Assembly: GCA_016721315.1 (NCBI GenBank)
Contig: JADKIL010000009.1
Span: forward strand, 85,935 to 149,934
Length of the DNA: 64,000 bases
Reading direction: 5' to 3'
Source: Candidatus Villigracilis vicinus
GTDB lineage: Bacteria > Chloroflexota > Anaerolineae > Anaerolineales > Villigracilaceae
The notes under the pieces are model-generated. The model was given only the letters and a program-made list of their open reading frames with translations, ran no database searches and was not told the origin of the DNA. This document shows, piece after piece, positions 34,635 to 43,244 of this stretch (positions within the stretch are counted from its first letter, which is position 1; every line of letters starts with the position of its first letter). The position numbers were made by a program, and so were the translations under genes.

Positions 34635-36464
34635 ATGAATATAAATCCCGTAAAAGAGAAATTTAACAAGCAAGATTTTGTAGTACTGTGCGTGTTTCTG
34701 ATATGCCTGCTTGCAGGGCTGTTCATGTTTAACGACTATGGCGCTAGTTGGGACGAGAACATCATGCAGGTGTATGCTGACCAGTCATTTGAGAATTATG
34801 CGCAGTGGTTTAATAAAGGCGAAGTGAAACTTGAACATGAGACCCTGCAATATTACGGTCCGTTCTTCATGATGATGGTTCAAGGCGCTTCCCGCTTTTT
34901 GGACACTCTGTCCGAAGCCAATATTGCCGATCTGCGGCATCTGAGCTTTTTCCTAGTGTACTTTGCCAGCGTTGTGGCTTTTTATACAATCGCCCGCCGC
35001 TGGTTCGACAGGACCTCTTCTCTTGGCGCGACTTTGCTTTATGCGCTTCAGCCGGTTTTGTGGGGGCACGCATTTATCAACCCCAAAGATGCGCCTTTCA
35101 TGTCCATGATGGTGATCAGTGTGGCGGCGGGATTCAAGATGGTGGATGTTCTTCATGGTCTGCCTGATATGCCCGTGAGCAAGCCGCAGGTATGGGTCCT
35201 TTCGTTGTTGTGGCTGGTTTCAGTGTTGCTGTTGTTCCTGTTGACCCCGCTTATTTACAACTGGATCACAAACCTCGTTGTATCGGCGAAGGCAGGGGAA
35301 AGCAACCTTGTTTCAATGTTTGCTTCTAAACTGAATCAGGTTCCTGCCAAGGTGTATATTACGCGCTATTTCCTGCTTTTCCTGCGTGCGCGTGTTGTGT
35401 ACGCATTCCTGTTTTTCACCGCCCTGCTTTACTTCTGGTATCGAACCCAACCGATGTTGTTAAAGATATTGGCTGTTGTAATTGTGCCTGCTATCCTGTT
35501 GGGGTTTACCACCTCAACGCGAGTCCTTGGTCCGTTTGCGGGGGTGATCGTGGCGTATTATGCCGTTGTGCGGAGTCTCCCGATTCGACTTGCCAGCTGG
35601 CGATCTATTTTGGCGGCGTTTGGGATGTATCTTTTTATAGCCCTGACCGCTGCCTACCTGACATGGCCCTTTCTGTGGATGAACCCTGCAGGGAATTTTC
35701 TGGCGACCGTGCAAAAAATGTCGGCATTTCCGTGGGCGGGGCAGGTCCTGTTCAATGGCAACCTGTATGCCGCTACTGAAACACCTTTTGCTTACCTGCC
35801 TGTGCTTTTGTTGATCCAGATGACCGAACCGGTCTGGATACTGGCTGTGCTCGGACTTGGATTTGCTTTGTTTGGCAACCGCAAAAAAATAGACCTGGTC
35901 ATTCTGTTCACGCTTTGGTTCTTGCTTCCGTTTCTTGCTTTAACCTTGCGGCATACAACCATCTTTGATAATTTTCGGCATGTTCTTTTTATATTGCCCG
36001 CAGTTTTTCTCCTCTCGGGCAGTGTTTTTGAAAAGATCGCTAAGCCCGGTTGGCGTATTGCTTTAATTGTTGTGTGTCTTTTGCCGGGCATTTTTGGTAT
36101 TATGTCTCTGCATCCGTATGAGTATGCATATTACAACCAATTTATTGGCGGGCTTAACGGTGCACAGGGACGTTTTGAATCAGATTACTGGCTGACCTCT
36201 TTCCGTGAGGCTGCGGAATACGTCAACGCCAACGCTTCTCCCGACGCCGGGGTCTGGGTCGAAGGACCCGGGCATGTATTTTCTCCGTATGCACGGGCTG
36301 ACTTGAAGGTCAACTCATGGAGTTCCGAAGTGCCTGTGGATCGTTATGAATATGTGGTGGCGTCCTATCGCTTTTTTTCGACTGAAACTGCCCAGCCCAA
36401 TGCGCCGGTTATATTTGAGATCGTGCGCGATGATGTGATACTGGCTGTTATAAGAAAACCTTGA
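34635..36464 (+). CDS. GT39-like membrane glycosyltransferase, copy 3
   Basis: A 609-aa GT-C paralogue closest to copy 2, with the same inserted region and the motifs NDYGASWDEN, QPVLWGHAFINPKDAPF, STRVLGPFAGVIVAYYAV and YEYAYYNQFIGGLNGAQGRF. The ATG at 34635 follows a GAAGGTAAG ribosome site right after the copy 2 stop. An earlier in-frame start would sit inside copy 2 and is rejected. The tandem arrangement indicates recent duplication with divergence. It is followed 10 bp later by the MTHFR fusion, so glycan and one-carbon genes share a transcript. Confidence 0.83.
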   Translation: MNINPVKEKFNKQDFVVLCVFLICLLAGLFMFNDYGASWDENIMQVYADQSFENYAQWFNKGEVKLEHETLQYYGPFFMMMVQGASRFLDTLSEANIADLRHLSFFLVYFASVVAFYTIARRWFDRTSSLGATLLYALQPVLWGHAFINPKDAPFMSMMVISVAAGFKMVDVLHGLPDMPVSKPQVWVLSLLWLVSVLLLFLLTPLIYNWITNLVVSAKAGESNLVSMFASKLNQVPAKVYITRYFLLFLRARVVYAFLFFTALLYFWYRTQPMLLKILAVVIVPAILLGFTTSTRVLGPFAGVIVAYYAVVRSLPIRLASWRSILAAFGMYLFIALTAAYLTWPFLWMNPAGNFLATVQKMSAFPWAGQVLFNGNLYAATETPFAYLPVLLLIQMTEPVWILAVLGLGFALFGNRKKIDLVILFTLWFLLPFLALTLRHTTIFDNFRHVLFILPAVFLLSGSVFEKIAKPGWRIALIVVCLLPGIFGIMSLHPYEYAYYNQFIGGLNGAQGRFESDYWLTSFREAAEYVNANASPDAGVWVEGPGHVFSPYARADLKVNSWSSEVPVDRYEYVVASYRFFSTETAQPNAPVIFEIVRDDVILAVIRKP

Positions 36465-36474
36465 AAGAGAAACG

Positions 36475-38316
36475 ATGAACTTACTTGATACCCTTGCTAA
36501 AAAGACCCTGGTCGCTGATGGCGCGATGGGCACCATGCTGCATGCGCGTGGAGTCGGCTTTGATAAATGTTTCGACGAACTGAACCTGACCAACCCCGCC
36601 GCCGTGGCGGATGTTCACCGCGAATATATCGAAGCGGGCGCAGAATTGGTCATTACCAATACCTTTGGCGCGAATCGTTATAAGTTATCCAAACATGGCT
36701 TGCAGGGCGATGTGGCCGAGATCAACGGTGCAGGCGTGGAACTTGCCAAACGTGTGGTTGCTGCATCGTTCAAAGACGTGCTGATCGCAGGCGATGTCGG
36801 TCCGCTTGGAGTGAGGATCGCCCCGTATGGGCGAGTCAAGCTCGAGGAGGCGCGTGAAGCGTTTGCCGAGCAGATCAAGTCACTTGCAAATGCAGGCGCT
36901 GACCTCATCATCATCGAGACCATGTCTGACCTGTACGAAATTCAAGAGGCGATCCGTGCGGCGAAGGAAAATTCATCCCTGCCCATCATCGCTTCTGTAA
37001 CTTTCACCCGTGATGACCGCACCCTGCTGGGTGATGACCCAGCCAAAGTGGCGCATCGCCTTGCTGCCTCAGGCGCTGATGTGATCGGTGTCAACTGTTC
37101 CGGCGGACCTTCGCAATTACTGCGCATCCTCAAACAAATGCGCCATGCTGAACCGAATGCTAAATTCTGGGTCAAACCGAATGCTGGCTGGCCCGAACAA
37201 GTCAGCGGACGTATTATGTATCCTGCCGATGCAGATTACTTCGGCGAATATGCGCTTCAATTCCGTGAAGCCGGTGCGAACATTGTGGGCGGATGTTGCG
37301 GTACTACACCTCAGCACATCGCCGCGATGAAGAAGGCACTGGAATCTTCACCGGTCGCGCCCGTTGCTGAAATTTCCCTTTTACCTGAAGATGAGATATC
37401 AACCGAGCCTGCCGACCAGCCTACGCAACTGGCGCAACGTCTTGCGGATGGAAAATTTTCCATCTGTGTAGAAATGGATCCTCCGCGCGGACTTTCGACT
37501 CATAAACTTCTTGCAGGTGCATCCCTTTTGCATGACTCCGGCGCCGATATTATCAATGTTGCAGACAGCCCCCTGGCGCGCATGCGCATGTCTGCCTGGG
37601 CGGTGTGTGATGTGGTGCAACGAACAGTGGGGGTGGAGACCACCTTGCATTTCCCCACCCGCGGACGAAATCTCCTGCGTGTGCAAGGTGACTTGCTCGC
37701 TGCGCATGCCATTGGGCTGCGCAATGTTTTCGTCGTGATGGGTGACCCAACTTCCATCGGTGATTACCCCGAAGCCACCGATAATTACGACCTCGTTCCT
37801 TCTGGTCTCATCAAGCTTATCAAGCAGGGCTTCAACATGGGTGTGGATCATTCCGGCACGAGTATTGGTCAACCGACCAATTTCTTTGTTGGTGCGGCGC
37901 TCAACCTGTGTCCGCAGGATATGGAAACCGAAGTTAAGAACCTGCATCGCAAGATCAAAGCGGGTGCCGATTTCTTCCTTACCCAGCCTATTTATCGTGC
38001 CGATGACGGTCCGAAACTTATCGAAGCCTACGAAGCCAAACACGGCAAACTTCATCAACCCATTCTGGCGGGCATTTTGCCGCTGGTCAGTGCGCGTCAT
38101 GCCAACTTCCTGCATAACGAAGTCCCCGGCATCTCCATTCCAGACGAAGCCCGTACGCGCATCGAAGCCGCTGGGGATGGCGGCGCGAAGGTCGGTGTGG
38201 AGCTGGCAGTTGAGTTGATCGAAGGTATCAAAGACTGGGCAAGCGGCATTTACATGATGCCTCAGTTCCACCGCTACGATCAGGCGTCGGAGATCATTGT
38301 TGCAGTAAAAGAATAA
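36475..38316 (+). CDS. Homocysteine S-methyltransferase / 5,10-methylene-THF reductase fusion
   Basis: A 613-aa bifunctional protein like B. subtilis YitJ. Residues 1-290 are a zinc homocysteine methyltransferase (DGAMGTMLHARG, GVNCSGG, GGCCGTTP near 272). Residues 320-613 are a TIM-barrel FAD methylenetetrahydrofolate reductase (CVEMDPPRGLSTHKLL, VVMGDPTSIGDYPEATD, FFLTQPIYR, GILPLVS). The product of the second domain, 5-methyl-THF, feeds MetH, 7 kb upstream on the same strand. Ribosome site GAGAAACG. A strong terminator follows it. The two homocysteine methyltransferase domains in one neighbourhood are redundant or use different donors. Confidence 0.93.
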   Translation: MNLLDTLAKKTLVADGAMGTMLHARGVGFDKCFDELNLTNPAAVADVHREYIEAGAELVITNTFGANRYKLSKHGLQGDVAEINGAGVELAKRVVAASFKDVLIAGDVGPLGVRIAPYGRVKLEEAREAFAEQIKSLANAGADLIIIETMSDLYEIQEAIRAAKENSSLPIIASVTFTRDDRTLLGDDPAKVAHRLAASGADVIGVNCSGGPSQLLRILKQMRHAEPNAKFWVKPNAGWPEQVSGRIMYPADADYFGEYALQFREAGANIVGGCCGTTPQHIAAMKKALESSPVAPVAEISLLPEDEISTEPADQPTQLAQRLADGKFSICVEMDPPRGLSTHKLLAGASLLHDSGADIINVADSPLARMRMSAWAVCDVVQRTVGVETTLHFPTRGRNLLRVQGDLLAAHAIGLRNVFVVMGDPTSIGDYPEATDNYDLVPSGLIKLIKQGFNMGVDHSGTSIGQPTNFFVGAALNLCPQDMETEVKNLHRKIKAGADFFLTQPIYRADDGPKLIEAYEAKHGKLHQPILAGILPLVSARHANFLHNEVPGISIPDEARTRIEAAGDGGAKVGVELAVELIEGIKDWASGIYMMPQFHRYDQASEIIVAVKE

Positions 38317-38319
38317 ACC

Positions 38320-38356
38320 AAGGTGACGGTCACTTCAAAAGTGACCGTCACCTTTA
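38320..38356 (+). terminator. Intrinsic terminator after HMT-MTHFR
   Basis: AAGGTGACGGTCACTT pairs with AGTGACCGTCACCTT and is followed by TATAAT. It lies directly after the stop codon. Confidence 0.8.
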
Positions 38357-38366
38357 TAATCAAGGC

Positions 38367-40244
38367 ATGAGATTCTCCCGTATCCTCTTCAGCGTTTTGA
38401 CTGGTTTCCTCACCAGCCTTTTTCTGGCTGTGACCTTTTTCCACTTGTCTGATTTTTCTTCGCTGATAGACCGCCTCTTCCTCGTCCTTATCCCAACCCT
38501 CGCCTTTGGTATTCTCTACCATCAAAGCTTTCCTGCCATCTCTGCATGGCTGCACCACATTCAATCGCTGTTCTCCGTTTTCTCCCTCTCACTCTCTTTC
38601 CTTATTAGCCTAAACCTCACCTACGGCGCTGTGGGTTTTCTGCACGAGGTCATTGCCGCTCCATTCGGCATGGTCTTGTTCACGGTGGCGCTGATGACAG
38701 CCGGTACGACCCTCGGTTATTTTTTGACTCACCGCGCTATTACCTCGTTTCGCGAAGGCTTTCTCAGCAAGCCCTTGAACGTTATCCTTGCTCTTTCAAT
38801 TCCCGTTCTGTGGATCGCCTTTATATATGCCGCAGCGCAATTCCCCTCCATGTTCAACATGGACTATATCCGCGTCCCGTCTGAATGGATGGCGCTCTTT
38901 ATTCTCACTGCCCTCCTCTCTGTCATTCCCGCTCTTTTCTTTCTTGATCGTCTTGTTCATCGTTCATCATTCGTCATTGATCACTCTCCCGGTCTTTATG
39001 CCTCAGGGATGTTCTTCCTTATCGAACTCATTATTGCCCGCACACTTAATCACCCTGCCCTCGAAAAAAATACCGTCCTCTTCGAAGCCGATGCCGGTCC
39101 GTGGATGACCATCCTTGCGAGCCCGGATAGTGCACCGATCAACCGCGCTGTGCATCCGTTGAGCCTTATTCTCGCCCGCCCACTGGTGCGCCTCTTCTCC
39201 GGCTGGATGGGGGAACATTACGCCCTCGGCGGCATGCTCGCTGTCTCTGTGATTGCGGCAGCCTGTGTTTTTATGGTCTGGCTCTTCGTCAAACGTGCCA
39301 CGCACTCAGATACTTATGCCTTTCTTTTTGCGCTATTGCTTGGCTCCACTGCCACACACTTATTGTTCGGATCGCTCACTGAGAATTATATTTTTGGTGC
39401 GGCGGCATTGATCTTCTTTTTTCTTCTGATTCAATCCAACGAAACCCGCTTCTCTTTTCTTGTCCCTGCGGGCTTGTTTCTTTTTGGTATTACCATCACC
39501 AATATTGCACAGGGCGTCATTGCGTTATTCTTCAATAGATTTGGTTTCAAACGTCTTGTCCAATATTCATTGCTCGTCTTGTCTCTTGGTGTCTTGTTAA
39601 CCTCCCTGACAGATATCATTTACCCCAAATTCCAAACGCTTTTCTTCGTCCCGCAGGATATCGCCTTTGAGTTTAATTTTGTCCGCTCCACCGATGGGAA
39701 TTTATCCGACCCCATGCGCCTGTCTGACCCGGCTTCCATTACTCGCAAGATAAATGTGGTTGCGCGAACGGTCATTCTCTATGGCGCGGTAGGACCGACT
39801 GTCATCGAAGCTGTGTCTGAGAAACCACCGTTCCCCACCATCGATATCAAAACCTTCGATGTGCGCGCTGGAAAGCTGGCATCCTATAAAGGGCTGGCTA
39901 ATTTATCGCTTGCCATGTGGCTGCTGTTGCTGGCAGGCGCTTTCGGTATGTTCGTGAAGAATGCCCGGACCTCTCCACATACTCCGCTGATTCTCGGTCT
40001 ACTTGGCGCGATCGGATTTAACTTTCTCATGCACCTGTTCTATGGCACTGAGCTTTTCTTGTACACGCCTTATTGGGTATATGCCTTTGTATTATTCATT
40101 GCCTTGGCGTTTTCCAGCGTTGCTGAAAATGCAAGCTTCCAATGGGGGCTGGCGGTCATCGTGTTGACCCTGATGGTCAATAACTTTAGCTTCATGTTCA
40201 ACATCTGGCATGCCCTTGCTCCCTTTTACGCGGCGGCACCCTAG
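38367..40244 (+). CDS. Polytopic membrane protein, probable GT-C-like
   Basis: A 625-aa protein with about fourteen hydrophobic helices. No clear GT signature is visible. A loop near residues 240-270 reads EADAGPWMTILASPDSAP and NRAVHPLSLILARPL, a histidine-containing loop seen in uncharacterised GT-C-like proteins, and TENYIFGAAAL follows. It lies downstream of the glycan genes but after a terminator. It might be another lipid-linked-sugar transferase or a flippase; the annotation stays at membrane protein. Confidence 0.6.
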   Translation: MRFSRILFSVLTGFLTSLFLAVTFFHLSDFSSLIDRLFLVLIPTLAFGILYHQSFPAISAWLHHIQSLFSVFSLSLSFLISLNLTYGAVGFLHEVIAAPFGMVLFTVALMTAGTTLGYFLTHRAITSFREGFLSKPLNVILALSIPVLWIAFIYAAAQFPSMFNMDYIRVPSEWMALFILTALLSVIPALFFLDRLVHRSSFVIDHSPGLYASGMFFLIELIIARTLNHPALEKNTVLFEADAGPWMTILASPDSAPINRAVHPLSLILARPLVRLFSGWMGEHYALGGMLAVSVIAAACVFMVWLFVKRATHSDTYAFLFALLLGSTATHLLFGSLTENYIFGAAALIFFFLLIQSNETRFSFLVPAGLFLFGITITNIAQGVIALFFNRFGFKRLVQYSLLVLSLGVLLTSLTDIIYPKFQTLFFVPQDIAFEFNFVRSTDGNLSDPMRLSDPASITRKINVVARTVILYGAVGPTVIEAVSEKPPFPTIDIKTFDVRAGKLASYKGLANLSLAMWLLLLAGAFGMFVKNARTSPHTPLILGLLGAIGFNFLMHLFYGTELFLYTPYWVYAFVLFIALAFSSVAENASFQWGLAVIVLTLMVNNFSFMFNIWHALAPFYAAAP

Positions 40245-40385
40245 TTTTTGAATCAATTTTTTGGGTTGGATGCCAATCCGATCTTATACGATAAAATACC
40301 CCTTAACGAAATTTTAGATCATATTTTTGCAGCTTTCCATCTGGCTTAAACCGTTGCAGTAATTTTTTACAAAGAGAGTTGACCC

Positions 40386-41153
40386 ATGCTTCTTACAATT
40401 GATATTGGCAACACCAACCTTACACTTGGTTTGTACGAAGGCGATACGCTTGGTGCGCACTGGCGGCTCTCCACAGATCACAATCGCATGCCCGACGAAT
40501 ATGGTTTGCAGTTCCTGGGGGTGTTGCAAAATGCAGGTAAAACCCTGGCAGATATTCAAGGGGTTTCGCTGGCATCGGTTGTCCCGCCGTTGACCGGGCG
40601 GGTCGTGCAGGCGTGTCGTGAGTACCTCAAATTGGAACCGCTCGTGGTGGATGCCGGTATTAAGACAGGTATCAAGATCCGTTATGAAGACCCCAAAGCC
40701 GTTGGCGCGGACCGTGTCTGTGATGCAGTGGCGGTGATGAAACTTTACGGGGGACCAGCCTGCGTGGTGGATTTTGGCACCGCGACCACATTTAATGCGA
40801 TCACCAAAGAAGGTGAATATCTTGGCGGCGCCATCACTGCGGGGATCAACCTTGCTGCCGAAGCGTTATATACCCGCGCGGCAAAATTGCCGCGTATCGA
40901 CCTTCAAGTGCCGCCTTCGGTCATTGGACGTAATACCGTCCATGCCATGCAGTCCGGGCTATTATTCGGGTATGTGAGCATGGTCGAAGGTATGGTTGCG
41001 CGCTTCCGCGCTGAACTTGGCAATAACATGAAAGTCGTTGCCACGGGAGGGTTGGCAGAAGTGGTTGCCAAAGAAACCAAAGTCATTGACATCATCTCTC
41101 CCTGGCTCACGCTCGAAGGGCTGCGGATCATCTGGGAGATCAATCGTTCGTAA
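40386..41153 (+). CDS. coaX: Type III pantothenate kinase
   Basis: It phosphorylates pantothenate in the first step of coenzyme A synthesis. The 255 aa show the type III motifs: LTIDIGNTN at residues 3-11 (phosphate loop), GADRVCDAVA near 109, VVDFGTATTFNAI near 127 and LGGAITAGIN near 143. Type III enzymes need a monovalent cation and are not inhibited by CoA. Ribosome site AAAGAGAG. It stands alone and ends at a 14-bp perfect stem terminator. Confidence 0.95.
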   Translation: MLLTIDIGNTNLTLGLYEGDTLGAHWRLSTDHNRMPDEYGLQFLGVLQNAGKTLADIQGVSLASVVPPLTGRVVQACREYLKLEPLVVDAGIKTGIKIRYEDPKAVGADRVCDAVAVMKLYGGPACVVDFGTATTFNAITKEGEYLGGAITAGINLAAEALYTRAAKLPRIDLQVPPSVIGRNTVHAMQSGLLFGYVSMVEGMVARFRAELGNNMKVVATGGLAEVVAKETKVIDIISPWLTLEGLRIIWEINRS

Positions 41154-41190
41154 ATTTTCCTTGCCAGGCATGGTCGATAATCGTACCTTT

Positions 41191-41222
41191 CCGTGACCCA
41201 TGACAGCCGTCATGGGTCACGG
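41191..41222 (+). terminator. Terminator-like perfect stem after coaX
   Basis: CCGTGACCCATGAC, a 4-nt loop and its exact complement. The same CCCATGAC/GTCATGGG core recurs at 43035-43054 and 44217-44240. Confidence 0.78.
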
Positions 41223-41259
41223 TGATTTAATACATGCTTCAGAGCAGGGATCGATGATT

Positions 41260-41296
41260 TTACACACTCGTTACACTGGCTTCAATTCCATACAAT
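41260..41296 (+). promoter_or_regulatory. Direct-repeat promoter of DUF1566 gene
   Basis: TTACAC (41260) and TTACAC (41271) are 11 bp apart, and a TACAAT -10 starts 31 bp after the first repeat (41291-41296). The arrangement suits an OmpR/PhoB-type regulator replacing the -35. It matches the promoter of the haem peroxidase gene base for base in spacing. Confidence 0.65.
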
Positions 41297-41325
41297 AAGT
41301 GTATAAAAATATTCAGGAGAATTTC

Positions 41326-42987
41326 ATGAAGAAGACATCCCTTTTGACCTTGTTTGCGATTGCATGTATTGCTTTGGCAGCCTGCAACGCGCCTCTTGCC
41401 ACCGCCGCAAGCGGATCTGCACCATCCACCGATTCTCAACCGGCAGCCACGGATGCCGCTCAAGCAACGTCCGGGCAGACCGTAGCGACTGTGCCCGATG
41501 GCTCACTGACGTATCCCATTGTGGATACGGCACAGACCTACTGTTACGACAATTCAGCATTAATTGCCTGTCCGCAAAGCGGAGGAAACTTTGCCGGACA
41601 AGACGGAAATTATCAAGGCTATGCACCCAAGTATCAGGATAATGGGGATGGTACCGTGACCGATCTGGTGACCGGCTTGATGTGGTCGCAGTCGCCTGAC
41701 TTCAACGGCGACGGCACGATCAACTCCAGCGATAAGATGACCTTTGCGAACGCCATGAGCAGCGCAGATTCTTCCACTCTGGCAGGCTTTGACGATTGGC
41801 GTTTGCCGACCATCAAAGAACTATATTCTCTCGTATTGTTCGACGGCACGGATGTGAGCAATTGTATGAATTCCTCTTCCTGCTTTGCAACCCCATTCGT
41901 GGATACGACCTACTTTGGCTTTGGTTATGGCGATACGGCTGCGGGTGAACGTGTGATCGATGCGCAGTTCTGGTCGAGCACACAGTATGTCAGCACCACC
42001 ATGGGTGGCAGTGCCACGGCGTTCGGTTATAACTTTGCCGATGGACGTATCAAGGGTTATCCTATTTCCAGTCCGCGCGGTGAAACGCTGCAATACGTCC
42101 GCTATGTGCGCGGCAGTTCAAGTTACGGCATCAATGCTTTTGTTGATAATGGCAATGGCACCATCACCGACAATGCCACCGGTCTGACTTGGATGCAGGC
42201 AGATAGCGGTACAGGCATGAACTGGGGCGATGCCTTGAATTATTGTGAAGGTTCCACCGCCAGCGGCTTCGACGATTGGCGTCTGCCTAGCGCGAAGGAA
42301 TTACAGAGCCTTCTCGATTATTCACGTTCTCCCGCCACCACTGGAACAGCGGCGATCGATCCCATCTTCCAGACCTCGACCATCACTGCTGAAGGCGGCG
42401 CGGCGGATTATCCCTTCTATTGGACAAGTACAACACACGCCTCTTCGAATGGCAGCAGCGACTTTGCGGTCTACATTTCGTTCGGTACCGCGTATGGATA
42501 TATGACCGGTCCAAATGGCGGATCAGCTCAATTGATGGATGTACACGGAGCAGGCGCTCAACGCAGCGACCCGAAATCAGGCGACGCTTCACAATATCCT
42601 GAAGGGCATGGTCCTCAAGGTGACGTGGTGCGCGTCAATAATTATGTGCGCTGTGTGCGCGGCGGGGATGTGAGCTACGTCTCTGGAAATGGAACGCTCA
42701 CTCCGCGCCCGAGCATGGATATTTCTTCCAGCAGCAGCGGCGGACAGCCTCAAGCTGGGCAAACGCCTGCTGGTCAGAATCAACCCTCGGGTCAGGCTGG
42801 AGGCGCACAAGCTGGGCAGGGGCAGCAGCCCCCTCAGGAGGCCATCACCGCATGCAGCGGCTTGTCCAGTGGCTCATCCTGCTCTATGACCACCCCAAAT
42901 GGAACAGTGACTGGCACCTGTGGAACTCCGCCGAATGCAACCCAATTGGCATGTATGCCCGCCGGTGGACCGCCCGCTGGACCGTAG
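41326..42987 (+). CDS. DUF1566 lipoprotein with Ca-loop and C-terminal Cys module
   Basis: A 553-aa exported lipoprotein: lipobox LAACNAP (Cys about 20), Ser/Ala/Thr tether and two DUF1566 units (DNGDGTVTDLVTGLMWSQ...FDDWRLPTIKEL and DNGNGTITDNATGLTWMQ...FDDWRLPSAKEL). In unit 1 the sequence DFNGDGTINSSD has the spacing of a dockerin/EF-hand calcium loop. A Gln/Pro/Gly-rich spacer (about 465-500) leads to a final Cys module, ITACSGLSSGSSCS then GTCGTPPN, which recurs at the end of the haem peroxidase. ATG 41326 follows CAGGAG. DUF1566 (Lcl C-terminal-like) proteins are surface adhesion or matrix proteins; the role here is unknown. Confidence 0.82.
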   Translation: MKKTSLLTLFAIACIALAACNAPLATAASGSAPSTDSQPAATDAAQATSGQTVATVPDGSLTYPIVDTAQTYCYDNSALIACPQSGGNFAGQDGNYQGYAPKYQDNGDGTVTDLVTGLMWSQSPDFNGDGTINSSDKMTFANAMSSADSSTLAGFDDWRLPTIKELYSLVLFDGTDVSNCMNSSSCFATPFVDTTYFGFGYGDTAAGERVIDAQFWSSTQYVSTTMGGSATAFGYNFADGRIKGYPISSPRGETLQYVRYVRGSSSYGINAFVDNGNGTITDNATGLTWMQADSGTGMNWGDALNYCEGSTASGFDDWRLPSAKELQSLLDYSRSPATTGTAAIDPIFQTSTITAEGGAADYPFYWTSTTHASSNGSSDFAVYISFGTAYGYMTGPNGGSAQLMDVHGAGAQRSDPKSGDASQYPEGHGPQGDVVRVNNYVRCVRGGDVSYVSGNGTLTPRPSMDISSSSSGGQPQAGQTPAGQNQPSGQAGGAQAGQGQQPPQEAITACSGLSSGSSCSMTTPNGTVTGTCGTPPNATQLACMPAGGPPAGP

Positions 42988-42997
42988 ATCTTTCAAT

Positions 42998-43029
42998 AAA
43001 AATGGACTGGTACATGCCGGTCCATTTTT
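42998..43029 (+). terminator. Terminator after DUF1566 gene
   Basis: AAAAATGGACTGG pairs with CCGGTCCATTTTT and is followed by ATTTA. Confidence 0.85.
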
Positions 43030-43034
43030 ATTTA

Positions 43035-43054
43035 CCCATGACGCCCGTCATGGG
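43035..43054. repeat. CCCATGAC palindrome
   Basis: CCCATGAC-GCCC-GTCATGGG. The same core is in the coaX and helical-lipoprotein terminators, so it appears three times within 3 kb. Confidence 0.65.
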
Positions 43055-43244
43055 TGTTTATGTCAATCTGCATGTGTAGGCAGCCTGGATGGTGACGGCA
43101 GGCACTCTCTGAAATCCCTTCCTGCCCATAAAATAAACTCAAGATCGAACGTAAGGAGTTGATATCAAAAAATAAAAAACGAAACAAATTTGCTGGATGG
43201 ACGACCTTGTGTCGTAATAATGATGAAACTAAAAAGGAGTTAAC

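Noticed and set aside
37399..38271. Long open frame opposite the MTHFR domain
   Set aside because: It is a mirror of a well-supported gene: the plus-strand protein has clear motifs and the antisense translation shows no recognisable domain or ribosome site.
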